Both the position numbers and the translations under genes were made by a program. Of a stretch of DNA of 64,000 nucleotides, positions 40,401 to 51,276 are shown in pieces. The notes below the pieces were generated by a model. It worked only from the letters and a program-made list of their open reading frames with translations. It was not told the origin of the DNA and searched no databases. Each line of letters starts with the position of its first letter. The first letter of the stretch is position 1. The DNA comes from Mesaphorura yosii (lineage: Eukaryota; Arthropoda; Collembola; Poduromorpha; Tullbergiidae): NCBI GenBank assembly GCA_009869945.1, contig WIXG01000005.1:248001-312000 (forward strand), in the 5' to 3' direction.

Positions 40401-41704
40401 TGCTGGACACACATCCGAACGTTGTGCGCCTTTTAGGCTGCTGTACAGAAAAAGGTACGCAAAACGCAAAGGCCTACGTCGCAGAAAGTAAATGGTAGGA
40501 AGTTTCTGTTAACGCATTAGACGCTGGATATTAGATGACAATGGAAAATTCTTGGAAAGGAAGGACAGGTCTGCTGTCATCATAATTTACTGACAGATGG
40601 CTTCCCATTATAAATTGGGAAACTCGAGACGAGGACGAGAGTCCTCTAATTGGAACGTATTCATTGTGGCAACACAAACACAAAGCATTAGATCTATTTT
40701 AGTGCTCCCAATGATAATGCCTTCCTCCTCCGCGTTACAATTTTGACAGCGCTACATGAATGTGTCCTTTGTATGCATCACAGAACCAATTTTTGTCATA
40801 ATGGAATTTGTGGCTCTGGGAAAATTGCAAACGTACTTGAGAAATTCGCGTGCGAGTCACTATTACGGAAACCTGCATGCTGACTCCACTTCTCTGTCAG
40901 CAAAAGACCTGACTGCCTTCGGATATCAAGTCGCACGTGGAATGGAGTACTTGGCTTCCAAAGGAGTAAGCGCCCTGATTCAATTTCCCAGGTTCAAATA
41001 AATTGTATTCTAGTTTTGTCTTATTATGTCTCGTCTAATTTTAGATTATTCACCGAGACCTAGCCGCCAGAAATGTTTTGATCGACAAGGATCGAACTTG
41101 CAAGGTTGCCGATTTTGGATTTGGTAAGTTAATTCCTGGAATGAGGTTTATGATGGGAACGTCGCGTGTCCGTTGCATTGTTTGATTGCTTCGCCTGCCT
41201 TTTGCAGCTCGTGACGTGGTCGTGAACCACGTTTATGAAAGAAAAACAGACGGACGATTACCAATTCGATGGATGGCTCCTGAGGCGCTGTACGACAACA
41301 TTTTCACGACGAAAACAGACGTTTGGAGTTTTGGGGTTCTTCTCTGGGAAATAGTAACCTTAGGTAAGAAGAGCCTTCCGATTCATAAAACTATTAGGAA
41401 TCGTCTTTGTCAATAAGTGTTCCTTTGCACAGGATCCACTCCTTACCCCGGCATGGCCGCTGGCGAAGTCATGAGGAAAGTGCGTGATGGCTACCGACTG
41501 GACAAGCCCGAACATTGTCGCCGTGAGCTGTACAACATTATGTTCTATTGTTGGGCGCACAATCCCGATGACCGACCTACATTTACTGACTTGGTCAATT
41601 TCCTCCGACACCTCTTGTTTAGTGAGGCTGACTATATCGACCTAGATAAGTTCCCAGATCACGATTACTACAATATGCCTAGTTTGAGTGGTGAGAAACT
41701 GTAG
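37439..41704 (+). CDS. Cad96Ca: Receptor tyrosine kinase Cad96Ca (stitcher type)
   Basis: Single-cadherin-domain receptor tyrosine kinase; the fly orthologue drives epithelial wound repair. Ten exons: 37439-37523, 37682-37920, 38287-38442, 39202-39642, 39739-39891, 40202-40454, 40784-40965, 41045-41123, 41208-41363 and 41433-41704. They sum to 2016 bases (671 residues). Order: signal peptide ([20 protein letters not shown]); a cadherin repeat with IPEDEPVGT and [12 protein letters not shown]; a proline/serine stalk; one membrane helix ([20 protein letters not shown]); then the kinase. Kinase motifs are intact: GEGCFGQV loop, VAVKTLK lysine, ISEL glutamate, [11 protein letters not shown] followed by FARDVV, and WMAPEAL. 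The C-terminus [13 protein letters not shown] matches the Cad96Ca tail. It is slightly shorter than the fly protein of about 770 residues. The stop is followed by AATAAA at 41821. Confidence 0.96.
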
Positions 41705-41795
41705 CACGCTGCACGCTTCAAATGACTTTGTCAACTAAAACCAACTACGCAACACTGATCTTCCTATTTTTATAGAATTTTATAACTAACTATAA

Positions 41796-41826
41796 TTTAT
41801 TAAAACGTGTAAAGCGCAGAAATAAA
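41796..41826. promoter_or_regulatory. Interleaved poly(A) signals of Cad96Ca (+) and the zinc-finger gene (-)
   Basis: TTTATT at 41796-41801 is AATAAA on the - strand, 69 bases past the zinc-finger stop. AATAAA at 41821-41826 serves the + strand. Each signal lies within the other gene's 3'UTR, so the transcripts should overlap tail to tail. Confidence 0.6.
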
Positions 41827-41869
41827 TACGATACATTGTTATTGGACTAAAGCTTGAAGTACTTAATGA

Positions 41870-43966
41870 TTAATGAATAATCAAGTATTGGCCATCAGGC
41901 AGTACAAAAGTATGCTGAACGTAATCATTTCCGGATCCTTGATGGTACGTGGCAGTTGTGTCTTCAGTCCCCACGACTAGATCATACTCGGGTCCAGCGG
42001 TTGATGCATAAGGCAGTGGCAGGACGCCCTCGTAAGTTCCTTCTTGGCCTTCGTATTGAACAAGAAATGTGGTTTGATGGTTCACTCGAGCTCGCACTGG
42101 GACCTGGTTGGTACCTGAAGATCGGGAGATGCGTTTTCTTCTGGGAGCTGACGAGGGAGATGGAGACGGATGCTTTTCCAATTCGTGTCTTTGTAGCAGA
42201 ATTGCTCGAGTAAAAGAAGCGTTGTCACATTTTGTACACTTGTACGGCTTGACTGCGGCATGCGTGAATTCGTGCACCCGAAGATTTTCTTTTCTGTTAA
42301 ATAATTTATCACAGACAGAGCAAGAAAATGGTTTTTCGCCAGAATGTATCAGGGAGTGTTTACTCAAATGACCAGAAGAACGAAATGAACATTGGCACGT
42401 CTGAAATTAAAAGAAGAACAAGAAGCATTTAGAATAAGGAGATCATGTCCTTCGATTTTGGTTGCTGGACACGACATACTTGACATTTATAAGGTTTCAG
42501 TCCCAAGTGAGTCTTGCGGTGCGAATGAAGACTCGCAAGTGAGAGAAACAAGGAGCCACACGAATCGCACAAGTATTTCTTCTCGCCTCCGTGAATTTTC
42601 TTGTGAATTTTCAATTGTTTCTTTGAGTTGAAGACCTTCTTGCAGTTGTCACATTCGAACGGTTTTGTCTTTTCAGAGTGCGAGGCGAGCACTTTGGCCT
42701 TATCCGTCTTTGTCTCTTCCTGTATTCTTTTATTTATCATTTGATTGATTTGACTAGTATTTGAATTACGTGTTGGTGAATTCATAGTGTTAATGGAAGG
42801 ATCCACAATTTCAGTGGTGATGCTCTTCTGGCAATCTCGTTTGGCTGGGACATCTCGTCCAGACCCGCAAATTGTAGCCGAACCTTCAATTGAGTGGATC
42901 TCATCAACGGAAGCGGAAGTTTGGTTCTCCTTCAATGGCCCGTACTCTGACATGCCCTTCGACTTCACAAATTCATGCACAGAACCATCGTCTTGTTTCT
43001 TAGAAAAATGAAGAAGATAAATGTGAATGCTGAATTTAAGATGCCGGTGTGAATATGAATAGAATCATGTCCAGCGCTCTACCTGTTTCAGTACGTTTTC
43101 ATTTTCAGTCTTGATCAGTCCTCTTACTCGTCTGTGCCTTCTTCTGCAACCAAGTAAAGGTTCTTTCTTATGTAGTGGAGTCATAAGAGCTTTGACTGAA
43201 TACGAGTGATCAAATTGGGGACAAGCTCCGTTTCGGGAACTGGCTTGTTCATCTACCGGTACAGAATGTGTACCATCCATTTTCAGTGCATGAGGGACGT
43301 GCTCTTCGAGCCGTTGACTCTGGGTCTGGGCATTGTTGTCAGTCAGAGGGATCGGCTGGCAATTATCGGAAGTCCCCGACAGATTCAGCTCCATTAAATG
43401 ATTCCTCAGTAACTTCACAAATCTGTTTCTCCATTCTATGAAATAGATCAAAACCCGAGTCCGTTTTGTAATATAAAAATTGCGACAATATTTCTCTTAC
43501 TTCTATAAATTCGAAATCCGAGTACATGTTCCTTTGATATTTTACTTGCGAGATGTCCATATCTGTTCATTGGAACAATTTTACGACTTCCACATCCATG
43601 GAACAAGCGCATGCTCGAAGATTCCCGGAGTCCGACGGTGATTATTGTGGACAACGTTGATGTTAGCAGACTCTCTTTTACAGCGGCACATCTCGTCTGC
43701 ATGTTCTGAATTTGAAGCTCCATTTGGCGTAACAGATTTAATTGGTGCGCACAGGCTACGCAAAAGGTTACTTGAGGCCACTTGATCGAGGACTTGTCTT
43801 GTGGAGATGCTGGTGCGGGCAATCTCAGCACAAATCTGATAAATACGTCACTAACTAACGAATGCTCTGATGAGTTATCACCTTGGACGTTTTCGTTGGA
43901 ATACTTTTGCTCAAGCGAAGGAGTGGTATTATAACTACACCCGCAAATGTAACAATTGCCAGCCAT
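41870..43966 (-). CDS. ZAD-like C2H2 zinc-finger transcription factor
   Basis: Probable nuclear DNA-binding protein. Exons 43501-43966, 43083-43435, 42480-42998 and 41870-42400 (466+353+519+531 bases) give 622 residues, with introns of 65, 84 and 79 bases. The N-terminus has paired cysteines (NCYICGC and FCVACAHQLN) and a following leucine-rich helix, resembling the zinc-finger-associated dimerisation domain. A long polar linker leads to five C2H2 fingers: FECDNCKKVF, YLCDSCGSLF, YKCQTCQCSF (built across the last intron), FSCSVCDKLF and YKCTKCDNASF. They have H-x3-H spacing and TGEKP-like linkers, except the last, where the spacing is longer. A Gln/Tyr/Thr-rich tail follows. The donor CAA/gtatgt was chosen because only that junction restores the third finger. 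It converges on Cad96Ca. Confidence 0.88.
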
Positions 43967-44617
43967 TTTGCTTTATTAAGAAACGGCACCCGTGTCGTAG
44001 AAGTAGTTGGCTTAAAGCTAGGTGAGCATTAAAATTTCTGCTGGCCATCCGAATCTGAAGAATTCAAACTTGCATCCCGACGGATTGAGTTGCGCATTGG
44101 TAGAGTAGATTGTCAGTGTAAGAGCGTTAACTTTGTTCACGAATCCGCATCTTTCGCTGCACATTGCCAGCGGGTTGGTTTTGTGGCTTGGTCGCTGGCG
44201 TTGGCCGAAGCATTTACTCTGAATTCTGATGTTAACGTTTCGAGTAGACTGATGACAGTGGTGAAATAGTAAGAAAGTTCAATAAGATTAAGCAGCCAGC
44301 ATCACCATGCAAAATGTCCAAGTGCAACTAAATTGCACGAATTTTAAGGTGTCTTTTTTTATTACGCGTCCCATCCAAGTGGAATGACATAATTTTTCCG
44401 TCTCGTCCTGAGCACGAGCAGTGATCGTCGAGTACATAACTTCTCCCCCAGACATCTAGCGAACCAGTCGCGTAAATTCAATTAATTGGCTTCACTTTGG
44501 CTGTCACGCCAGCGTCATCGCGTGCCCTATCTTTTCGGCGCTAATGAGGACCCGTCGGCTTACAAATTTGATGACATGAACAAATTGGCCCAATTCCGTC
44601 ACAGTGAAGTTTAGACC
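43967..44617. promoter_or_regulatory. Divergent promoter region
   Basis: This is a 651-base gap between the - strand zinc-finger start and the + strand start at 44618. No TATA box or motif stands out to me; it is called a shared promoter region only by position. Confidence 0.35.
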
Positions 44618-45604
44618 ATGGTTGTATTCACACCGCTCTTCATTTTAGTGTTTTGTGACTTCACGAGGGGTCTGGGACACGGGCCACATGGGACCAGGTA
44701 AGTCCATTTCTGGAATTGTGCTTGAAATTGAACTGAATCTCATTGAGCGACGACGTTTCTCAGTATGAACAGAACACTCGGGAGCCAACATGCAGCTTCA
44801 TTCTACCAACCACAAGCATCGCCTTCGCACGGGTGGGGATGGACATCCGGAGGAGGTCACGGAGGTGGAAGTGGATTCAACTCCTTCTTTGACGTTGCAC
44901 TGACTGGACTAGCATTCTTGTCCTTTGGCACTTTTCTCTTGAACCTTTTACTCAATGCGCTGCTGGTGAGTCTGCAAACTTCGAAATGGACGGCAGTGGC
45001 ATTAAAAGACTTATCCTTTCAGGGTTACGGCTACGTGACTGGCACCGTTTATCCCACGTATAACACCGGCACCAATACCGGTACCGGAATCATAACACAA
45101 ACACAAACTGTGACTTATACACAAACTGGAACCGGTGAGTTTCTGTTATGCTGGAGCTCCAGATAGTGGGATTATTCCATTGTTGCTGTATTTCTGGCGG
45201 TTTCAATAGGAAAACGGCGAAAACGGTCTACTCCTGCAACGTTCGAGTTGGACCGCGTCTCATCGGCTGAGGTGATGGCTACGGTAATCTTGAATTCAAT
45301 AGACGCAATGGTAAATGAGCACGAGTGCGTAAAGAAAATATTTTGCGACGGGAATAAGGACGCGCGAAGTATTGGTCGGGGATTCCAGTATTTGTTTCCA
45401 GCATACAGGTACAGTGAACAAGGACAGGTCATGCCTAAATCTCCAAACTTCTACAATTATCTGTACAATTTTCGTCCAATCAGCATCGGAGCTTCTTTCA
45501 TCGCGCAAAAGTATGGCCTTCACAACAACATATCAGATCACGTTGATGCAGTATTCCACGGTATGGAAAACTCAAATTGTGGGGAAAATTTTCCACAGTG
45601 CTGA
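44618..45604 (+). CDS. Small membrane/secreted protein with furin site (DM4/12-like tail)
   Basis: Exons 44618-44697, 44764-44965, 45023-45134 and 45210-45604 sum to 789 bases (262 residues). A signal peptide (MVVFTPLFILVFCDFTRGLG) is followed by a Gly/His/Trp-rich stretch and a hydrophobic helix (FDVALTGLAFLSFGTFLLNL). Then come a Thr/Gly/Tyr-rich low-complexity repeat with NTGTNTGTG, a basic GKRRKRS furin-type site and a compact C-terminal domain with four cysteines (ECVKKIFCDG ... CGENFPQC). The layout resembles arthropod DM4/12-family proteins of unknown function. I base this on Cys placement and general architecture only, so it is tentative. AATAAA at 45746-45751 lies 142 bases past the stop. 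Confidence 0.75.
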
Positions 45605-46204
45605 CACATCTTATCAACTAACGCTGATCAATTGTGCCCATATTTTATGAATCTCGTGCAAATTCGCTCTATTTGTAATTCTAAGAACCCAGCTCCATGT
45701 ACATGTCAACCTGTTAAGTACAGCATTTATAGAAATTACATGCAAAATAAAAGCATACTTTTATTAATAAAAGTATTGGTGGTAATTATTCGCTCTAAAT
45801 CACGACTGAGCGTCAGCAATCTTCATGACCATTTTTATTCGGCTACACTTCGTTGCCTTTTCCAAGTTAGTTTCAGATCAAGAAGGAGGAAGACCAATTT
45901 GTAACCCAACCCAAGAGCATTAGGTTAGTTCAGTTCAGTAGAGCGTGGTAATGACTCAAAAGTCATGCCACGAACACGCAAAGTAACAAATGCAAATTAA
46001 GAACACGCACTTCAAATCGCGTACGGCGCAGGTGTCATGTACCACAGTCAGTTTGTTCCAGACTCACGTATAATTGGAACTGGCGTGTGCGTACTTGTTT
46101 ACAAAATATGGAAATTTTTGCTAGGGTTCGATTTATTTATAAACTGCACACTACCTTAAAGCATTTTTCTTCTGATAAACAATGCGTCAATGTCAAACTC
46201 AAAC
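45605..46204. other. Convergent intergenic region
   Basis: 3'UTRs of the upstream + gene and the - strand Ig gene (AATAAA on the - strand at 46132-46137). No further coding exon is seen. Confidence 0.5.
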
Positions 46205-47839
46205 TTAGATAAGTACCGAAGTACTTTTCCAGGCGATGGAATTCCAAACTGGTGCGAAGCAATGAACAATCTTTCCTTCAAGGTCGTCCCTTGGAAATCT
46301 GAAAGAAACTTTTCCTTCTCCTGGAATTCAGTAAAGATTGTGATTGAGCTCTGAGTCGACGATCGGCTAAATATCAAATGCCGTTACCTTTATCGTAGAA
46401 AACGTATTCTGACTTGCTCGAGTTTTGGAACGCCCACTTCAGGCCTTGAGAAAAGAAGAAAGAATTTCCGTTGCACGTCAAGAAGATTTCGGCTCCTCTC
46501 GCTGTCTCTTCGGTCTCGATTCGAAGAATTTGATACAGAGGTGAAGGTAACTTGGAATAGTCTCTCACTTTGTTTCAGGGTCGAAGGAAGGAAAGAATGA
46601 ATTGAAATTAGCGTGTATGAGAAATGAGAACGGAAACTTACCGATCGAGTTATCATTCAGCCTTGTGAATGTCAAGTACTCGCTTCGGACGTCGTCTCCG
46701 CTTGTACATTGGAAAATGCCTTGCTGATACTCAGCATTGGAATTGCTAGCCTCGTCCGTAAGCGAGTCATACTCGTAATCATCGCCCATATCAAATATGG
46801 AACACGTTTCCTTTTCGTCTTGCGTCCGTGTGACTCTGCCCTGGCTGCAGTAATGCTGAGTACAATTTCTATTGTTCTCCATGTAAACTTGCTTCAACCC
46901 ACAATCTGATACAGATCCACACTTCATAAATCGGATCTTAAGGAAATCAGTTGGGCTGGGCGAACAACAAATGACACGATCAGATTTGCTCTTGCTCTGT
47001 GCCAGCCTCATTCTCAGTCGGGCATCCGGTTGTATTCCTGCAACGGCTCATCGAATTAGTGCATAACCTGACCGAGCCCATAGCAGAGCCCGACACGCTA
47101 GCTCTAACATGTCAATTTACCTTCCACACTCGAAACGCTTTCTCCTCGCGCTTTCGTCCCGAGTTTCGTCTTGACATTGCCTAAAATGGCAAGTAATTAA
47201 TTGAGAGTAAGGTCAAGCTAATGCGTGCAAGGCGTTTCGTGCACTTGTCTCACCTGTTGCACTCGCGCCGTCGTTCTCCACTTTGATGTACACGAATGAG
47301 GACATCGCCGGCTCAGCAATTCTCTCGCACGTATAATTCCCTTCTTGTGACTTGCGCATGAACGAGAATGTCGCTCTGGCTTGGAATACGTCGAGGACTC
47401 CATTGTTCGTCAAAGCAGCATGGTCGGGAGCGATCCGCAAAGTCGTTGCGGTGGCCATCGGAAGCTGAAATCCCACACCAGCCGTCATAAAACAGCGATA
47501 TGCAGACAGTTTTCGAGAAGGACGACGGCTCACGGGAACAAATAGATTACATACCCCAGTTGTGGACGAGTAAATCCATTGCACTGGATACGTCGCGTTG
47601 CAGATCAGTTGAAATGTTGTCTCGGTGTAATAACTTTGCTGGAGATTCGGCAGTACCACTTGCTGATTTCTCTCTTCACTGAACACTTTCACAGTTTCGC
47701 CCTTGAAATCAATTTGATAAACTCCGATGTTCGGGTCTTTAATTTGGAAAGCGGCAGTACTCTTGCCTGAGAAAATTAGCAAAAGTGCAACATATGTAAA
47801 TGAGACAGAGATGGTGGCTGCGTTTCGCATTGAAGCCAT
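46205..47839 (-). CDS. Secreted Ig/cysteine-rich protein A (tandem paralogue)
   Basis: Exons 47555-47839, 47254-47464, 46642-47037, 46388-46567 and 46205-46320 sum to 1188 bases (395 residues). A signal peptide starts at MASMRNAATISVSF. The first Ig-like domain has LICNATYPVQW and GNYTCER as its Cys pair and is split by an intron of 90 bases at 47465-47554. A Cys-rich module follows (VICCSP, MKCGSVSDC, NRNCTQHYC, ETCSIF, GIFQC). The last Ig-like domain has FLTCNGNSFFFSQGLKW and VHCFAPVWNS. There is no transmembrane or GPI tail, so the product should be secreted. I cannot assign a ligand or named family. The start at 47839 is preferred because the upstream frame has only a non-ATG start and the leader follows it directly. 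Confidence 0.8.
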
Positions 47840-48745
47840 TGCTCCTGCGATGTTGGTCTCGACTAACTTTGTCCGTTTTCCATCACACAAATAAATGAAT
47901 TCAACGAACTGTTGTTTACTGCGTACTCACACGACTAACGATCGTAATGCTGCTTTATGACTTCTGCTGACTAGCGACCGTAGACCGACTGAAATTTCGC
48001 ACTGTCAACCGAAAATGAATAGTTTAACAGGTACTTGTTAAACATGAATGGTTTAACAAGTGCAAACAGTTAGCAAATATTTGTACACTACAGCTGTCTC
48101 AAAACCAACAATAGAAAAACATTCGTGTACTTGCTCATTTGTCCGTATATAACAATGGAAATAGCGAGCCTTTCATAACATTTCACGCGAACGTAAACTC
48201 AACATAACAATCACATCCACTCGTGCTGTATGAATTGGGGCACGCCCATGCCAAGTTGCGAAATGGGAATAATAAAAATGCTCGAATGCATTCTGGAGAA
48301 TTGCCGCTTCCATTGTCGGCAAAAGATCACAAGAGTAACAAAGGGAAGTCATTAGCAGTAACAAGTTGGCTGAAGTTAATGTTACGATCAAACGAATTAC
48401 GACTTCCCTGTTAAAATGGTCATCATTGTCTGTTCAACAACTTCAACAACTTAATCTTTCGTTGGTATAAAGCTTAATACTTGCTACATGAATGTACAGT
48501 CTGAATTTATTATGCAATTTCTCTGTATAGCATTGAATTGATCTGATTTATTCTGTCAAATCGGATCAACAAAATTACTTGCTGTTCTCTCTTCTGAGGA
48601 AGAAAGATGTCCTCAAAAAATTAACTTGCAGCCCCTGGACCTAATTGACTTCAAATTCACCTAATCTCTTATGTTGGCGTTGAAGGTGATTTATTTATCA
48701 AAGACGTATTAAAAAGTTGTTTATTGACTAAACCGGAATAGGCAT
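47840..48745. other. Intergenic region between the two Ig paralogues
   Basis: It holds the presumed promoter of paralogue A and the 3'UTR of paralogue B (AATAAA on - at 48720-48725). Short open frames here look random. Confidence 0.45.
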
Positions 48746-50596
48746 CTATTTGATTAAAATCGTGGTGCTTCTCCAGTCATTCGGCGAATTCCAGATAGGG
48801 GCGAAGCAATAAAATTCGTTGCCAATATTTTTCTCCTTCTCAACTTCGACAGTTGTTGGCGCTGGAAAACGTTCTGGGAAATAACATGGAAGTCAATGTG
48901 AACCTCTTAACTTCAACTTCAACTTAAAGCACGTTGTAGTATATACTTACTTTCTTGCAGAAATTCGAAATGTCCGTCTGGCTTTTTCATTCCCCAAAGC
49001 AGTCCGTGGGAGAAAAAGAATGAGTGAGCGTGGCAACTGATGTAAATTTTTCCGGGATTTGGCGAGTCTTGCGTGTACATTTGCAGAATTTGAGAGACTG
49101 GAGGGATCTCAGTGAAGTTCGTGACTGTGGAAGTAACAATGAGAAGTGGATGAGGATTCCATCTCCGAAATCAAAGCCTAAAATAATGTACGTACTTAAT
49201 ACATCGGAGCGTTTGGAGAACACAAAGTATTCTGCTTGCGAGCTGTCGGTTGCGTCCATCGAACATTGAAGAATTCCACTATTTTCCCAATCACCCAGAT
49301 GGTACGCCAAGCATGTCTTCCCAACATTGGCAATATCTTGCTCACAGGTCGGTGGACACTTTTTGGCCTCCAAATACTTGCGTCGAATTTGACAGTCGCT
49401 TGGAGAAGAGCAGCCTGTGTACTTCATTGAAGGTCGTTGGTTCGTGGTGGAGCAGCACGCGATGCGATTGTTTTTGCGGTCGATGATGAATCTCACGGGT
49501 TTTCCTGCAAAATAGCAATAATAGTCATTGAAAATATGTCCTGCTTGAATAGGCTACTTGTCACTCACTAGAAGGTTGTCCTGAAAGAAAATCTACATTT
49601 TTCAGTCTCGACTCGGATCCTGAGAGAAGAGCATACATTTCTTGAGATCGTCATGATGTCAGCACTCATAAATGAATATGAAAACTTACTTGGAGCGAAT
49701 TTTACTTCAATCTTCAGTTGTTCCACTACTCGATTGTTTTGCGCGACGCAAATGTAAGTTCCAGTTGGCTTCGGAGAGGCTGTCCACTTCATTCGGAAGC
49801 CAATTTTGGAGTCGTACTCTAAGTTGGGACCAGTTTTGAGTACTTTAACACGGTCCTGTAAACAGAAACAAAAGTAGAAATGACAGAATGTAGTGGAGCC
49901 ATTACTAATTACAAAGGTAGGCTTACCGAAGATCCCTTTTTGTATAAAATGGCAGTGACATTAGAGTCAGAAACCGAGCAAGGCAAAGTAACCCAGGCTT
50001 CCTTCTTCCAAATGGAAACTGTTTCGCCCTCTTCGATATCAGTAAGGAAGAGCTTATTCCCTGTAGGTTAGAAGATAGTGAAATCAGATTGCCTCTGAAT
50101 TGTCGACATCAATGCGAATCTTACCAGGCACAAAGACATAAACGTAGGAGTGAAGAGATTGCGGGTTCTCGACACTCTCACATGTGTAATTGCCTGTTTG
50201 TTTCGTGTTCGTATGCGTAAATACGACAGTAGCGCTGAATTGATAAATTAAATCCACATCCGAGACAAGCCTTCGAGACGTGAGTGTGTGAATGGCTGGT
50301 GCTCCTTTCCCATTGTACCTCCACACAACGGGGTACAACGCATTGCAAACTAATTTGATGGATTTTCCTTCCCAAATGTGGTCTTCGAATTTCAGTGGTG
50401 GAAGTGTGACTTCAGTGCTGCTTCCTTCGCTGATTACTTGAGTAATATCATCACGAAAATTAGTCTTGTACACACTGATTGATGGTGCGTCCAAATTTGC
50501 GGAAGTAGTTGCGAAAAAGCAGGCAACAAGGTGGAAATAGAGCATCATTGCGACAATACAAAGATGATGAGTAATTAAAGTACGGTGCGTGTTCAT
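48746..50596 (-). CDS. Secreted Ig/cysteine-rich protein B (tandem paralogue, extra Ig domain)
   Basis: Exons 50125-50596, 49927-50060, 49690-49855, 49569-49580 (12 bases), 49196-49504, 48951-49124 and 48746-48873 sum to 1395 bases (464 residues). The leader lies in the first 34 residues (MMLYFHLVACFFATTSA). Ig domain 1 (KLVCNALYPVVW ... GNYTCES) is unsplit, unlike in paralogue A. Exons 2-3 add a second Ig domain absent from A (VTLPCSVSD ... GTYICVAQN). The Cys-rich module (IACCST, TGCSSPSDC, KKCPPTCE, KTCLAYHLGDW, GILQC) and the last Ig domain (YISCHAHSFFFSHGLLWG, FYCFAPIWNS) align with A. The product is secreted by the same argument. Exon phases are conserved with A in the shared part. Confidence 0.8.
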
Positions 50597-51276
50597 GAAT
50601 ATGAAATCGAACGTGCACGAGACTTCTAAACCGGCTAAATCTAAATTACCAACGAATATTTGAGTAGAAAAGGAAGAATTTAGGAAGAAACTAAAGCAGC
50701 CTTTGTTGGTCGGAACACTCAATGGAACTAATGAATGTGCCCAGACCTGTCAGTGGTTTTATGGACTCATCTTGATCTGATCTGAATTCCGGTTATAACC
50801 AATATTGAATTGTGATAGAAATTCAGGCTACGGACCACTCACATTTGCAAGATCTCTTTACGATTGGAGGCCACATTGACCAAAATCAATGTCGATTATT
50901 CCATCTCATGAATCATACGGTAGGACCATCATTAAAATATTCTGGAATTTTTCGATTCGAGTGTTCGGTGTGCATTTCTTTCACAAATATTTTTTGGTTT
51001 GCACGAGAACTCTCTTAAAAAGTCAGCGGTGCGTGAGATTTGAGATGAATTTTAGCATATGTAATGAGCCGCGTGAGTCAACACGCTGATGTTGGACTCG
51101 ATTAAGATGTAAATACTGCGGGGAGGTTCTATTCTTGGCATCAGTCACGTGCGCTCAGTTTTAATTGAGTGAAATGAATATTCAGTTCTAATTTTAGAAG
51201 ATTTAACTGGGCCCAGCTGGATAAGCTTATGTTCAGGTTGGACCAAACCAGTTTGTAGCCTGTTCTTAAAATTAAC
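50597..51276. other. Intergenic region
   Basis: Upstream region of Ig paralogue B and 3'UTR of the PPxY gene. A - strand ATTAAA (about 51160) is the only poly(A)-like signal noted. No exon is supported. Confidence 0.4.

Noticed and set aside
43363-43560. Open frame VREILSQFLYYK within the zinc-finger gene
   Set aside because: It spans the 65-base intron 43436-43500; splicing there joins the ZAD-like exon to the following exon in frame.
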